A stretch of 64,000 bases of DNA from Fragilaria radians (GCA_900642245.1 CAAAJI010000009.1:443425-507424); one strand, 5' to 3'; shown: positions 44,947-57,046, counted from the first letter of the stretch. Made by a program: numbers and translations. Notes: a model not told the origin generated them from the letters alone.

Positions 44947-47757
44947 TAGCAATTGAATATATCAATTATTTTTTTTAACAACCGTGTCCCTGATTCTTCT
45001 TGTGCAAAGGGATTCAATTGGAAGGTAACTTCGAAAATAACAAGTTTTATGCCTTCTTGCGAATCCGATTCTGTGGATATTTTTGTGCACAGGAATAGAG
45101 AAGGATTGGATCGATTGTACTTTCAGGATTTTCTTCCGAGAACTTGCGTCCACTCAATTCAGATGAGAATTTCAAATCTACGACGGTACTGTACTTGCAA
45201 AGTGTATAGGAACTCCCATAGAATTAGGGGTGTTCGGTTACTTGAAATCGATATTGTTTAGAAGTAACAATAGAAAGAAAAGGATCTTCATTTCTGCTAT
45301 ATATATATTTATAAATGCATTGGAAAACAGCAACCATCCCGTCTTGGAGAGACTAGAAATTAACTCAAATTAGAGAAGCATCAACTCATTGATTTTAGGT
45401 ATTTGTGGAAAGAATCTGGTTGAAAATATTGTCTTGTAATCCATCAATAAAATTTCCATAATTGATCTGCTAATGTCCGTAGCGGAGGATCTTGCAAGGA
45501 GCGTTTCCAATTGTATTGAGACAGTCTGTGAATCATGTATGCATCAAGATTGGCTCAATATGTTCCATGAGCTATCATATTTCGGACATCCTATTTCAAA
45601 AAAATATTCAAACTTATTGGGTGGCCTATGGACCAGTATTGGTCCTGAAGGTTTTCCACAACTGATTTTTCTTTTCTCCCTAACAATTTTCCAAACAATT
45701 AAAATGTTACGAAGTTATCAAGATTTTAGGTATATGACGCAATGTGGTCACAAATGTCAGGTCCAGCAATTCTAAAATAGCAACGTTTTCTGATGGCCTC
45801 AATATTTTTGTGTCTTTGTTGGCTATGTTATCTGGTAATCCATTGCAATTTAAATCTTGTGAAGAAGAATCTGTTTTGACATAGCTTTTGCGGCATTTTT
45901 TTATATTACTCCAAGCTTGCAGCTTTTTGAATGAAACCAGACAAATCAGTACAGGAACATTAGCCTAGTAAAGTAATACTTTTACTACACTGATAAAGTT
46001 CACCACAACACAAAAATCAACCATTGCTCCATATCCAAGTTCAATCAGAAAAAAAAGGTCATAGCGTAGGAAAAATTCATCTTCTCAGGAAGAAATAATC
46101 TTCGTTTTTTTTCGAACAAGTTAATCCGCTTCAAAGTCAATTGCAGCACAAGAAGAAGGCAAAGAAAAAGTAATATGAAATATACCCACTTGAATGAATC
46201 CAGTGAAACACTAGTAATGATATGCTGGACAAATGTCCATCGGCTAAAGATTTAATTCTGGGCCTTCAAGTCAATCACGAGAAAATGACTATTGACGCAA
46301 TACCGGACACTTCCTTTTGATGTGAATAACGAAATGTTTGGGGGATTTCAGGCAAGTTGTGGTCCTATTTGTGTTTCACATCCGATCTGGCCATCAGCCG
46401 GCTCTGCTCCCTTCTGCGTTTATAATACTCGAGTAAGTGATCGAATACGAGTACAGAGTTTACAGAGTGAGCGACAAAATATCGCGAATTCAAACTGTAC
46501 ACTAAATCTATCCACATTCCATGAATCCACGAAAGCATCCAATAACCCGTATTGGGTTCTAAATATCATCCAAAATTATAAACTAGAATATTGTCGAGAC
46601 TTTCAGTTATAAACTATAGAATATTTGAAGCATTTGTCATTCAAATGATATCGACATTTTCATTTCAGTCGATAGTGGATAGCTCTAAGTGCAATATTAA
46701 TGTGCAACTAAAATGAAATTTCTTCAAGATATCGAAAATAAAAATAACTATATTCCTTTCAATCGAGGAAAAAGATCTTTCTTGCTTCTTTACCTTAAGT
46801 CTAATTGTAATTGGTGTAAACGGCATTAGTCATATGGATCAATAATATTGTTGTATGTTTGGAATGACTGTGTTCATTTTAATAGTTCATTTATCTCATT
46901 TTTAAGATGTCAAACAAGTAAAGAATGAACAGAATTCATAAATTTAACAAAACAATGGTATTGACTTTGCACCAACAGCAACAATATATTTTGTTTTTTA
47001 CGTTAAAGTTTAAATTCTCCAACAACAGCAACAAGCTTAGGGGTTAGCTTTGACATTCCAATAACAGCAGCAGTGATATCTTCAACAGGTATAACGCCAG
47101 GAAAAGCAAAAATTTGTCTTTAAACCATAGTTGAAAAAAATGAAATGACTACATTTACACTTTCCTGATGTCAATAACAGCAGCAGTAATAACTTCAACA
47201 GGTGCAACGCCAGAAAAAGCAAAAACTTGTCTTTAAACCATAGCTGAAAAAATGAAATGACTACATTTACACTTTCCTGATGTCAACGTTAAATTAACGG
47301 TATAATTAACTAAAATTCTCTGATGTTGAATACATTCGAAAATACCAATGTGTCACGTCAAGTAGTAAAACTCAAATATTGTATCATACATCAGATTGTA
47401 TGACCTGCAAATTCCACGTTTACAAATAGCAATAAAAATTCATGTCAAAATTGTTGTTGGAAATTTATAAACGGAAATTCAAAAATACATTTTGAATTGT
47501 CAATTATGATCTTTTGTAAAATAATTAACTCTGCGTAGCAAAGCAAGCACTAATTACTAGTATTAAGATAAAATATATATATTAGATACTGTTAATCAAC
47601 AAGGGAGGAATACCTATGTGATTAACTTGATGAATTCTATACCCCAAGGATCAAAAAATCAAATAGGGAAATGACCCAGAACAGGATATTCGCCATCACG
47701 TTTCTTACGCAAACTTCAAAGTTGGAGTTATATGCATATCAAGTCCGTAATTTACCC
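44947..47757. other. Intergenic stretch with a tandem duplication
   Basis: It contains the promoter of the glutamate synthase gene at its left end. Open frames at 44953..45261, 45473..45775 and 46292..46612 (about 100 codons each, plus) have no recognisable motif. The 113-bp tandem duplication and CAACAGCAACAA-type runs lie around 46970..47285. Confidence 0.4.
47059..47285. repeat. Tandem duplication, two copies of about 113 bp
   Basis: CAATAACAGCAGCAGT...TTTCCTGATGT at 47059 recurs from 47172 with scattered point differences (GGTATAACGCCAGG against GGTGCAACGCCAGA) and one 1-bp length change in an A run. Upstream, at about 46975 and 47019, degenerate CAACAGCAACAA pieces may be remains of further copies. 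Confidence 0.88.
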
Positions 47758-50700
47758 TCAACCTGAGTCTACATCAAGTGCCGTTGCCAAAAGTTTGTTT
47801 ACGCGAAGTACATATCCGTCATCCAAATCAATTTGTACCGCATGAAAATGTTTATTGCTATGAAGAACTTTAGCCTTGAATCGTTCCCCGGAAAAAATGT
47901 CGCCATATTCAAGCTCGTTTAAGGCCTCTTCAACTCGAAAGTGTAAATCAGAAATACTTTGTTCCCGCACATCGATATTTGATGAGGTCGACGCATGTCT
48001 CAGTCCTCGTCGCTTAGATACTTCCCCGTAGAGTTCAGCAAGGTACTTATAATTCGATTCATCAGGAGTCTTATTGGCCTCTGGGTTACTTGTATAGTCC
48101 TAAAGAATGAAAGTGTCAGTCTGGGACCGAAGATACAATATAAATGAATCCAACACTTACCATACAATTACCAAGATCAGCATTGAAAAAATTTTCGTCA
48201 GTGTGCTGGAGACCAAACCCATGGCCGATTTCGTGACACATAGTGTATTGACGCTGAGATTCATCTGCAGCTGCAAGGTAAAACTCATTCAACTTTGCCA
48301 CACTAGAAACAATGAACCCGTTGGAAAGAATAACTTGGTTTATGCCGCGCCATTTGGTATCGCCGTAGTCTCCATTGCAAACTTTTAATTTTCCTGTTAC
48401 TTCCACACAATCATGATCGATTTCTACCTTTGTTACGGAGAGAGAAAGTGCATCGGGATCTCCATTATCCCAGTTTTTGATGGCAATTTCAAACAAAGTA
48501 TACCATCGTTCATCGAGAGCGTTCAGTATTTCGAGCTCAAGGCCTGAACCTTGATTACTCCAGCGTGTCTTTTCCGCAGCGCCGCCAAAGAATGGATCTT
48601 CTTCTTGAAAAGATGGAGGTTTCGGTATAGATGGCATTCGGGTTCCTCCACCAGTAAAGGCATATGCTAACCCTGCAATAGCTGCACAAATGACTGCAAT
48701 GGGTAGTACCAAATTCGCGATGCGACAACATGTCCAACTTTTTGATTCCTTGACATTAGGATCCTGTACTGCATAAACAGAAATACGTTTCACTTCTCGT
48801 GAAGGATGATGGCCATCTCGAACTCCTTGACTGTGTTCTGAAGATTTAGGGAGCTCTGAAATTCCTTTTGACTTTTTGCCAACAAGGTTGTTATCGTTTC
48901 GATGTTGAGTGCTCATCTCTTGTGCTCTACCAGCTTGAGGTGTGATTTTGTGTGTGGCATGTATTTTTGTATCAGATGCATTAGTCGACTTTCCTGCACT
49001 TGAGTTTTTTTGTTTATCAATTTGATTTTTCATCACCTGACCGTTCTGATTTTGGTGTCCGGTGGTTCTCACATCTTGACTTTTTCGTTGTCCCTCCAAT
49101 GGGATAACATTTCCATTCAGGTTTGAATTATTACCATGATTATCATGCTGACGCTGAGCAACTTTCTTCCTAGTAGCACTCATTCGGCGTCGCTTATTAT
49201 TTGAAGGTTGAATTCTTTTTGACAGGGCTTCGCTGGCTAACTCTTTTTCTAATTTTCGAGCCAAAGCTTCATCATCAGAGAGACTTGCAGAAGCACTCGG
49301 TTTATCTTTTGAATTAATTCGATGATGTCTGCTACTTTGAAGTCCCATAGCCAAACGAAGAGCGATTTCCTCATCCTTTGAAGTGTCGGGCATTTGATCT
49401 ATCTTTGCATTATCTGAAGTACCGGAAACTTTTCCAGCTTTCCCTTCATAAGTACTTTGCCCTTCATGGCGATGAGTCGATTTCTCGTCAATTCCAAGTT
49501 TTTCTCCCTTTGCAAGTTTACGCGCTAATTCAGCATCGCTTAACACCTGCAAACTATGCATTTGATTCGATGCCTGCATTGACCCTGCATTCCGATTGTG
49601 TGTAGATCGTTCCATGGGCTTTAGACTACGTTGATGCCTCGATGCCCCTCTCAGTGATCCCTCTTCAGCAAGTCTACGTGCGAGCTCGGCATCAGATGAC
49701 GTATCAGGAATTCCTTGAGTTTTCCCAAGAGTGTTATCCTGATTCGTTGCCTGGAAATCATGGCTGCCAGTTTCAGATCTAGGAGGATGAGACACTGGCA
49801 TCGGAAGGCTTATAGTTCGATTATGAGTCGTTCGCTCGGTGGGCTTTGGACTATGTTGATGCCTTGATGTCCCTCTCAGTGATCCTTCTTCAGCAAGTCT
49901 ACGAGCAAGCTCGGCATCAGTGGACGTATCGGGAATTTCATGAGCGTTCGCAAGGTTGCCATGCTGGTTCGTTGCATGGAAATCATGTCCGCCAGTTTCT
50001 CCCTTTTCCGATCTGGGAGGATGATGCACTGGCATTGGAAGACTTGTAGTTCGATTGTGTGTGGATCGTGCTGAGGGCTTTCGACTAAGTTGATGCCTCG
50101 ATGTCCCCCTTAGTGATCCCTCCTCAGCAATCCTGCGAGCAAGCTCTACATCACCCGACGTATCGGGTGAATTCCCTAAGTTTCCATCTAAACTTCGTTT
50201 CTGGTGAGTAGATTTTCCATCAATCCCAATTATTTCTCCCTTTGCTAGCCTACGTGCTAACTCTGCGTCACTTAATTCTCCTACGCCGTGAACTGGATTC
50301 GATGGCTGTAACTGCGCTGCAGTACGTTGATGAGTAGATCGCTCAGTCACTTTGGTAGTGCGCTGATGCCTTGATTTGCCTCTCAATGATCCTTCTTCAG
50401 CAAGTCTACGCGCGAGCTCCGCATCCGCGGAGGTATCTGGAACTTGTCCAGTAGTATGCAAGCCAACATTTTCAACTTTTCGGTTAACTCTTTTGTCATC
50501 AAGATCAATATCGTCTCCTCTTGCAAGCCTACGCGCTAGTTCAGAATCTGTCGCTTCCACTGAACGATTCGATGCCTGATGTTGAAGTGTCGTACGATGA
50601 TGAGTGGATCGTTCGGCAGGTTTGGACCCTCGTTGATGCCTTGATGCTCCTCGTAATGATCCTTCGGCAAGTTTACGAGCAAGATCTGCGTCGCCAGACG

Positions 50701-51325
50701 TATCTACAGAATCTGCAGATTTTTCCACATTAAAGTTTCTCCCTTGTTGCTGGTGGATCGACTTTTCATCGAGAACACGGATTTCTCCCTTCCCATTGGG
50801 TGCATGGTGTATTGGCAATGGAGTGGCTGAAGTTCGCTGATGTGTAGATCGGTCAGTGGGTTGGGAAACACGTTGGTGTCTTGAGGCTCCTCGTAATGAT
50901 CCTTCAGCTAGTCTATGAGCCAACTCTGCATCTCTAGACGTATCGGGAACAATTGGTTTTTGCTGGTGGGTTGACTTTCCATCTATTCCAGCTATTTCTC
51001 CTTTCAAATTTTGTGCCTGAAGGGCTGGATTTCTATGATGAGTGGATCGCTCGTTCGGTTTGAAACTTCGTTGATGCCTAGATGCACCTCTCAACAATTC
51101 TTCTTCAGCAAGCCTACGAGCAAGCTCTGCATCAGCAGATGCATGCTTCGCTTCTATAGAAGGTCCAGGATTTTGGTGGTGTGATGACTTTTCAAAAGTT
51201 CGTTGATGTGTCGACTTTTCAACTGAGTCATGTCGTTGTTGGCTTCTGTTTCCAGCTTGTCGCGCTTGTTTCTCGTAGTGTGCCTGCAGCGCCTTTGCAA
51301 GCTTCTCATCATCCTGCGTAGACAT
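47758..51325 (-). CDS. Membrane-anchored metzincin-type metalloprotease with long repeat-rich N-terminus
   Basis: Minus-strand exons 51325..48161 and 48099..47758, phase 0, 61-bp intron (ATG|GTAAGTG ... TTTAG|GAC), give 1168 aa. Residues 65 to about 700 hold tandem helical modules with core DAELARRLAEEGSLRG and basic linkers of ASRHQR and ERSTHNR type. Residues 700-870 are polar and basic. One membrane segment lies at about 872-890 (LVLPIAVICAAIAGLAYAF), with no signal peptide, so a type II topology with the catalytic domain outside the cytosol is likely. The zinc site is HEIGHGFGLQH from residue 1031, matching HExxHxxGxxH, and the Met-turn is CMDYT; the intron falls exactly after the Met codon of that turn. 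The C-terminal 113 aa form a small extra domain. Matrixin/gametolysin-type peptidases are the nearest families. The substrate and the role of the repeats are unknown. Confidence 0.88.
49235..51133 (-). repeat. Coding tandem repeats in the metalloprotease gene
   Basis: About seven long modules (D-A-E-L-A-R-R-L-A-E-E-G-S-L-R-G then basic linker) alternate with three short ones (core followed by KGE-IGID or RGDDIDLD), and two degenerate ones follow at the end (DEEIALRLAMG and DEALARKLEKE). Copies near 49600-50200 are most alike, including their DNA, which suggests recent expansion there. Confidence 0.9.
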
Positions 51326-52937
51326 ATTTCCTTATTGATAATAAAGTGCGCAAAACCCTCTTTTGTTGAATGTGAGGTCAATGACTATTCTAATAAGGAG
51401 CGTTAGTTACTTGTTAACCTTTGAATGGGGTAATGTTAGAGTCTTGTTGGGAATGGAAAATGCGGTTCTTTAAAAAACAAAGACCACACGCAAGTAAAAA
51501 TATTTCCATCGGACATAGACAATCTCTCGGATGATATCGATATTCTCCGTCATCTAAATAGAAATTTCTGAATATGCTATTTCGGCAAAATCACATCGGG
51601 GTTCTTGAATGACTTTGTTTTGGACAATACAATGCGAAGTTCCATACTTTAATACTGGCATATCAAACATTTCATGTGCAAGGATCAGTGTTTAGGTAGT
51701 CATGAAACAAATTCAACATGACATTTTCAAGGAGACATTGTAAATTTTCTATTGTAATGACACTTCCAGGAGAAGAACAAATGGTAAGTTCGATTAAAAC
51801 AAGAAATCGATTGACGTAAGCCGACACACACACACTAAGTACCATCTATCTGCACTTCGTGGTAAATGAGTTCAATCAATGCTACTGGTATAATAATTAA
51901 ATTAGGATGAACAATGAATGTCACCTTTTGGCGTTTTCAATTTTATAGTAGAGATCCAAGACGAGTGAAAATGGAAACTGCCATCAAGACTTTCATGTTC
52001 ACGTATCGCCTCGCCATTTTCTTGTTCATCCCTATTCTCAAAATCTGACTTTTCCTTCACTATTATCAGGAGTAAGCTACATTTCAAATGAATCACATGG
52101 TGTGAGTATTCCTTTCTACTTTTGACTTGCACCATGAAGGTTAGCACTGATATGGAAAAATACAGTTTCATATACATTTAATTGGAGCAGATGCACAACA
52201 TAATCAAAGACTTGAAGGCATATCTCCAATTTTCATACAGCAGTGGCATACCCTTGCTTGTGATTTTAAATCAAAATGCCTTATTTAGATGAGAACAACA
52301 GGGGAGGTATGAGCAATGAGCAGTCTTTAAATAATTTAGTAGCTATTATTGATATGTGCTATCCTAAACTACCCTCAACCCACCTACTGTGGAGTTTAGC
52401 TTGGACTCACACAGGTCCTTAACAGAGGACCATTTATTCAGAAGTTTGGTTCACATTAATCCAGTATTCTTTGGTTTTTTTTTCGTAAACTGTCTTGATA
52501 AGACAAAAATCTGAAAAATTCTGCAATGCATGTTTATCCATTCCGTGACTTCCTGCTGGGGCTGTAACTAATGTCCTTCAAAGGATGGGGCTAACTTCAG
52601 TTGCAGACATTATGGATAGTTAGCCTTCAGGCTATAGATGATTGTAAATTCAATATGTTGGTGTTAATTTGAATTTGTGCATGATATCGGGATAACGAAT
52701 CAATTGAGTTATTGCAATGAGCCCACATTTCTTTCCTTATTTACCATAATGTTGAGATAATCAAATTCATCATTTCCATCCATTTACCTTTTGTCTTTAC
52801 GGATGTAGTAATCATTTCCCATTCGGCAGTTACAAAGCCTCTCAATACCATATCCCATTTGATCTGGCTCTGAAGTACAAAATTATTATGCATAGTAATG
52901 CAATTTTGCTGGTATGCAACGGAATCATATATTTGAT

Positions 52938-53005
52938 GCATTAGGGCTTAGTGGGACTCATCAACCTTGAGGCATTAGGGCTTGGTGGGACTCATTAACC
53001 ATGAG
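52938..53005. repeat. Tandem repeat, two copies of 34 bp
   Basis: GCATTAGGGCTTAGTGGGAC...TTGAG at 52938 is repeated from 52972 with four differences. Confidence 0.85.
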
Positions 53006-54720
53006 GGATCTCTGTATTCCTGAATAAAGCGGGACCTGGACAAACCTTCTCGCTTTGGGCAGCTTACATAAAAAGTGACTTGATGATTTTGTGATTTATG
53101 CTTTCTCCTTTGATTTGTTATATCTCCGACCGCAAGTGGTATGATTTCCTCAACTTGATTTATTTTTGAAATAGTGCACTGAGTATACGTCCAGCCAAAG
53201 TAGGACGATAGGCCAGGGATTGCATGATCAGGGATAACATCAATGTTGAAAAATTCTTGACTGATCCATTTTTCCCAAGCCTTTTTATTAAACTGTGCTC
53301 AGCAATGGTACCGGTCTGGACTTGATAGAATTTATCTGATGTTCGATAGGATCAAAATTTCTTTTGAATGTTGGAATATTCTGCTGTCCATGTCCTTAAT
53401 GGAATGTTTAGTGTAGATTGCCGGGTCGTAATAGCGTCTTCAAGAATTTAAAGCATGTCGAATATTTTGTACAGCCTGTTTTCTTTTGTCGTATAAGATC
53501 ACTGTCTCTCTGGGGTATCTCTTTTTGTTTTCATACTCTGGAGTCAATGCACATGCCCGATTCGTCTGTGATATCTGCCGGACTAATATCATTAAGGTAG
53601 ATTCGACCGTAGTTTACAAAGCGCAAAGCACGAGTGTTAAATCCTGCTTATTCAGCTGCATCTATTAAGTAATGATCATGTTCTTGTAACAGAGGATATT
53701 CTGTCTTACCAATAGATATTGTTACCTGATTTTTCTGGGCAAACTTCTAACTTCTTTTAGCCAATTGGTCTGATCATGCGGGTACCATTTGGTAAATTTC
53801 CGGCGGCACTCTTGTCTTGGACGGTGGTGACAAATGGTTTAATGTTTGATAAGCCTTGTTCAGTATACGGGTCAAAATAGCCTATGTTTGGCCTGTAGTT
53901 CAGTTCTGATTCTCTCTTTGAGCTTAACTGCAGATATATATCAGATGACAATCGTCCAAATATTTACACTTTTATCCCTGACATAGTTGATAGTTTTCTG
54001 ATAATTTGTTGATTCTACGCACTTGGAAGGGTATAAAATTACCTGGATTTGTGTTTTCTTTCAATATTCCTGTCATCAATTGAGTATCACTGGCTTTGAC
54101 TTTTAATTCCATATACTCTGCTCTTGGTAATGACACCATTAATGTCATGTGAAAAAATCATTGATCTGAGTTGGAAGTGAAGGGTTCTTTGCGGGGTGTT
54201 TAAGTTGTTTCAAGATCACCTTTGTGGCATACTCGGGTGACATGATGGAGGGTACAACATTGATGAAAAACCTAGGATTCTTTGGTGGTATTCATCCTCA
54301 TTCCACATGTGTTTATAGACCATAATTTTTTGGCGCTGCAAATTTGATGAAGAATTGTCAACTTCTTTCCACGTGTTCCTTTGTAGTCTATTTCCATATC
54401 TATGACATTAAAATGAGTGTTGTGTACTGCAGGATCACACAAGGCGGGAATGACCGACTATTTGAGAATCTGGCCCTTGCTGTGAATGACCTTCACTTCA
54501 CTTTCCTGATTATTTGCAAGCAGCTGGAGCAGAAATACATGTTTGAGATGATCGTGCTTTCCTTCTTATCCAAATATTCAACTATTTCATATCCTCTCTT
54601 CAATCTCTCTGGTGAGTGCAAAATCGGTGGGGTGGCAGTAGACCAATCATCGTCGGAGGTAATCATAGTGGGGACGCAACAAATCGTAAACGGAAGACGT
54701 ACAGACTTAAACAACAACTT
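53000..54720 (-). mobile_element. Decayed retroelement-like coding remnant
   Basis: The minus strand, with many stops and frame changes, gives protein-like pieces in order: FHMTLMVSLPRAEYMELKVK and MTGILKENTNPGNFIPFQVRR (about 54160..54010), KAYQTLNHLSPPSK, and AGFNTRALRFVNYGRIYLND followed by SPADITDESG (about 53640..53550). These resemble proteins of dispersed, reverse-transcriptase-carrying repeat families in stramenopile genomes (pattern RxNxCRxxLxxxxxSDI). I could not find a reverse transcriptase active-site motif here. The class is uncertain. Confidence 0.35.
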
Positions 54721-54811
54721 TTCAAATCAAAAATTGTTTATAAATAATTAGTAGCTTATTAGAAATTAGCAATTGCGCAGATGATGCAATGTATATGAAA
54801 ATCAAATTATT

Positions 54812-55030
54812 GTGAGTGAAGGTGGACAAAAAAGGTCATGCAAATGTTTTGTATTGTTTGGATGTTGAAAAGTTAATAAATGTTTGATATGAATGTACAT
54901 CTAATAGTCATTTGCTTATCGTGAGTGAATTTTACAAAATCGGTCAAGTGAATGTGCTGGATTGTTTGGATGTTGAATAGTTAATAAATGCTTGATGCTC
55001 TATGAATGTAAGTCTAATTGTCTAGTTGAC
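54812..55030. repeat. Diverged tandem duplication, period about 109 bp
   Basis: GTGAGTGAA starts at 54812 and again at 54921. The best conserved part is ATTGTTTGGATGTTGAA(A/T)AG followed by TTAATAAATG. The copies differ more than those of the other duplications in the window, so this one is older. Confidence 0.75.
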
Positions 55031-55220
55031 AATTATTTTCTTATGCATGTTTTGGGTTTTAATGTTGGAATGAATGTATTGAGTACACTCCTGCACTTCT
55101 CTGCTTTTGATTTTGTAGTTTGTAAGCCATTATCTTCTGATTGCGCTCTCTGTGAACTTAAAGTAACTACCGTGTATTTTTCACTCAGTAACGAAAGAGT
55201 CGATCGTAAACCATTCTGGA

Positions 55221-56441
55221 ATGTCAATATCAACGTCAACGACTTCGTTGCTTTCATGTCAAACGACTCTTTCTCCTCCTCTTTCTTCCATAGGATCTGA
55301 GGAAATAAGGATTGAATTTTCGACGGGATCTCCATGCTGGAATGTAGCGTTTAGTGCCGATGGCAAACTATTAGCCGCATGTTTTGGAGCACCCAATAGT
55401 TGTGTTAGAATTTGGGAATTGCAGACACTAACTTTGATAGCGACTTTGGAAGGCTTGCATCCTCGGACCATCCGATATTGTTCCTTTGCACCAGTCGCAA
55501 AGAATTATACATTGGCAACAGCATCATTTGATGGTACTGTGGGTATTTGGGAACGTGACGTGAATCTTCAACTCAATCAAAACAATATGGAAGAATGGGA
55601 ATGTATAGCACAACTTGAAGGGCACGAATCTGAATGCAAATGCGTGGAATGGAATAATTCTGCGACACTTCTGGCCACATGTGGTCGAGATAAGACCGTC
55701 TGGTTATGGGATTGTTCTCTCGACGGAAATATTGGTGGCTCGCGAGGGACAAGTGGCGACTTTGAATGTCTATCGGTCTTGAATGGACATGACGGCGATG
55801 TCAAGTCTGTATTGTTTGCGCCTTCCCGTGGAATCTTTGGAGATGGTGACGAAATATGTATCAGCGGGAGTTACGACAATACTATTCGAATATGGGCCGA
55901 GGATGCGGGAGACTGGTACTGTGCTTTGGTCCTACATGAATCACACACCATATGGAGCTTAGCCTTAGCTCCTGGATCCATTCGTCTTATTAGTGGATCT
56001 GCTGATGGAAGCTGTGGAATTTACAAGCTCTACACAGCACAAGAAATTAAAACAAAGGCTGCGAATTTAACTCTACAAAGGTACGTAGTTGCAGTGCAAT
56101 CATGAGGTCATGCTTGTATCTCATGCAATACGAATTATTTCAGTGGGAATAAAGGAACATGGTGTTGTGTAGGCCGTCTTGCTGAGGCGCATCAGTCTGC
56201 CGTGATGAGCGTCGCCTATGCATCTGCAAATGCAGGTCACGGTCGCTTTGCCAGTTGTGGAGATTCTCTACAAATTTATCGAGAAGCAATAGAATCAACC
56301 TCTGAGCATCCCCTTTTTTCCTTAGAAGCATCCAGCAAGGTTTCAAATCTTAATTCCGTAAAATGGCATCCAAGAGACGGTTCAATTTTGGCTACAGGAG
56401 GTGACGATGGTAATGTTCATATTTGGAGATTTGGAACATGA
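55221..56441 (+). CDS. CIAO1: CIAO1/Cia1 WD40 protein of cytosolic Fe-S assembly
   Basis: Exons 55221..56080 and 56144..56441, phase 2, 63-bp intron (AG|GTACGTAG ... TTTCAG|T), give 385 aa. Seven WD40 blades are visible (SPCWNVAFSADGKLLAACFG; RTIRYCSFAP; HESECKCVEWNNSATLLATC; GHDGDVKSVLFAP; ISGSYDNTIRIW; HTIWSLALAPG; VKWHPRDGSILATGGDDG). Order and spacing match Cia1, the targeting-complex scaffold that delivers Fe-S clusters to cytosolic and nuclear proteins together with MMS19 and CIAO2. The last blade is completed only by the second exon, which supports the junction. Confidence 0.92.
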
Positions 56442-57046
56442 CACACACAATAAAGAATGGATCTTTGAAGGGATAACAAAAATTGAAATGGTGGATGAGG
56501 AATCGCCGCTTCAAATATACTTTGTTAGTATGCCTTACGTTGAAATGAAGAATGCTTAACATTCCTAAGTTTCCGACTCAATGTTTTGGGTGTTTGGTTG
56601 AGGGCACTAGATTAAGCTGTTAACATAATCCCAAGTACCTACTGTCCAAATGTATGTTTCAAACAACACTCTTTTTTGCTGACTAAGACATATCAACTAA
56701 AAACGTATCAAATCTACACACTTTCATACTCCTCATCTCTATTTTGGTATGAAATCCTAATTAAAATGCAGAACACCTCGAATTTTGATCATTGTATTAG
56801 GAAACTTCTAAGATTGCTGACTAAGACATATCCACTAAAATCGTATCAAATCTACACACTTGCATGCTCCTTATCTCATTATCATCCATTTGTATCACTC
56901 AGCAATTTTGATTATCATCCATTTTTATTCCATCCCCCCCATAGGCTTCATCCATGCAACTTTTTTTCACTTTTTACCCTTAAGTTTTTGCAACATTTAG
57001 ACTGAGTTTCAGAATAAAGAAAGCTGACTACAACATAAAAATTCCG
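56442..57046. promoter_or_regulatory. Spacer between CIAO1 and AFG1-type gene, with duplication
   Basis: It must hold the CIAO1 3' end and the AFG1-type promoter. The 138-bp duplication (56678..56930) fills much of it. Confidence 0.4.
56678..56930. repeat. Duplication, period 138 bp
   Basis: GCTGACTAAGACATATC(A/C)ACT...ATCTACACACTT at 56678 recurs at 56816. The period is a multiple of three, so a 109-codon plus-strand frame (56676..57005) crosses both copies; it has no known motif and I do not call it a gene. Confidence 0.85.

Larger units (their letters stand above)
51326..55220. other. Long intergenic stretch with retroelement remnant and repeats
   Basis: Divergent spacer between the metalloprotease (-) and CIAO1 (+). 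It contains a 34-bp tandem repeat (52938..53005), a decayed minus-strand coding remnant (about 53000..54720) and a diverged 109-bp duplication (54812..55030). Nothing recognisable between 51326 and about 52700. Confidence 0.45.

Noticed and set aside
54344..54751. 135-codon plus-strand frame
   Set aside because: Overlaps the minus-strand retroelement-like remnant, which has more convincing protein-like fragments; no motif on plus.
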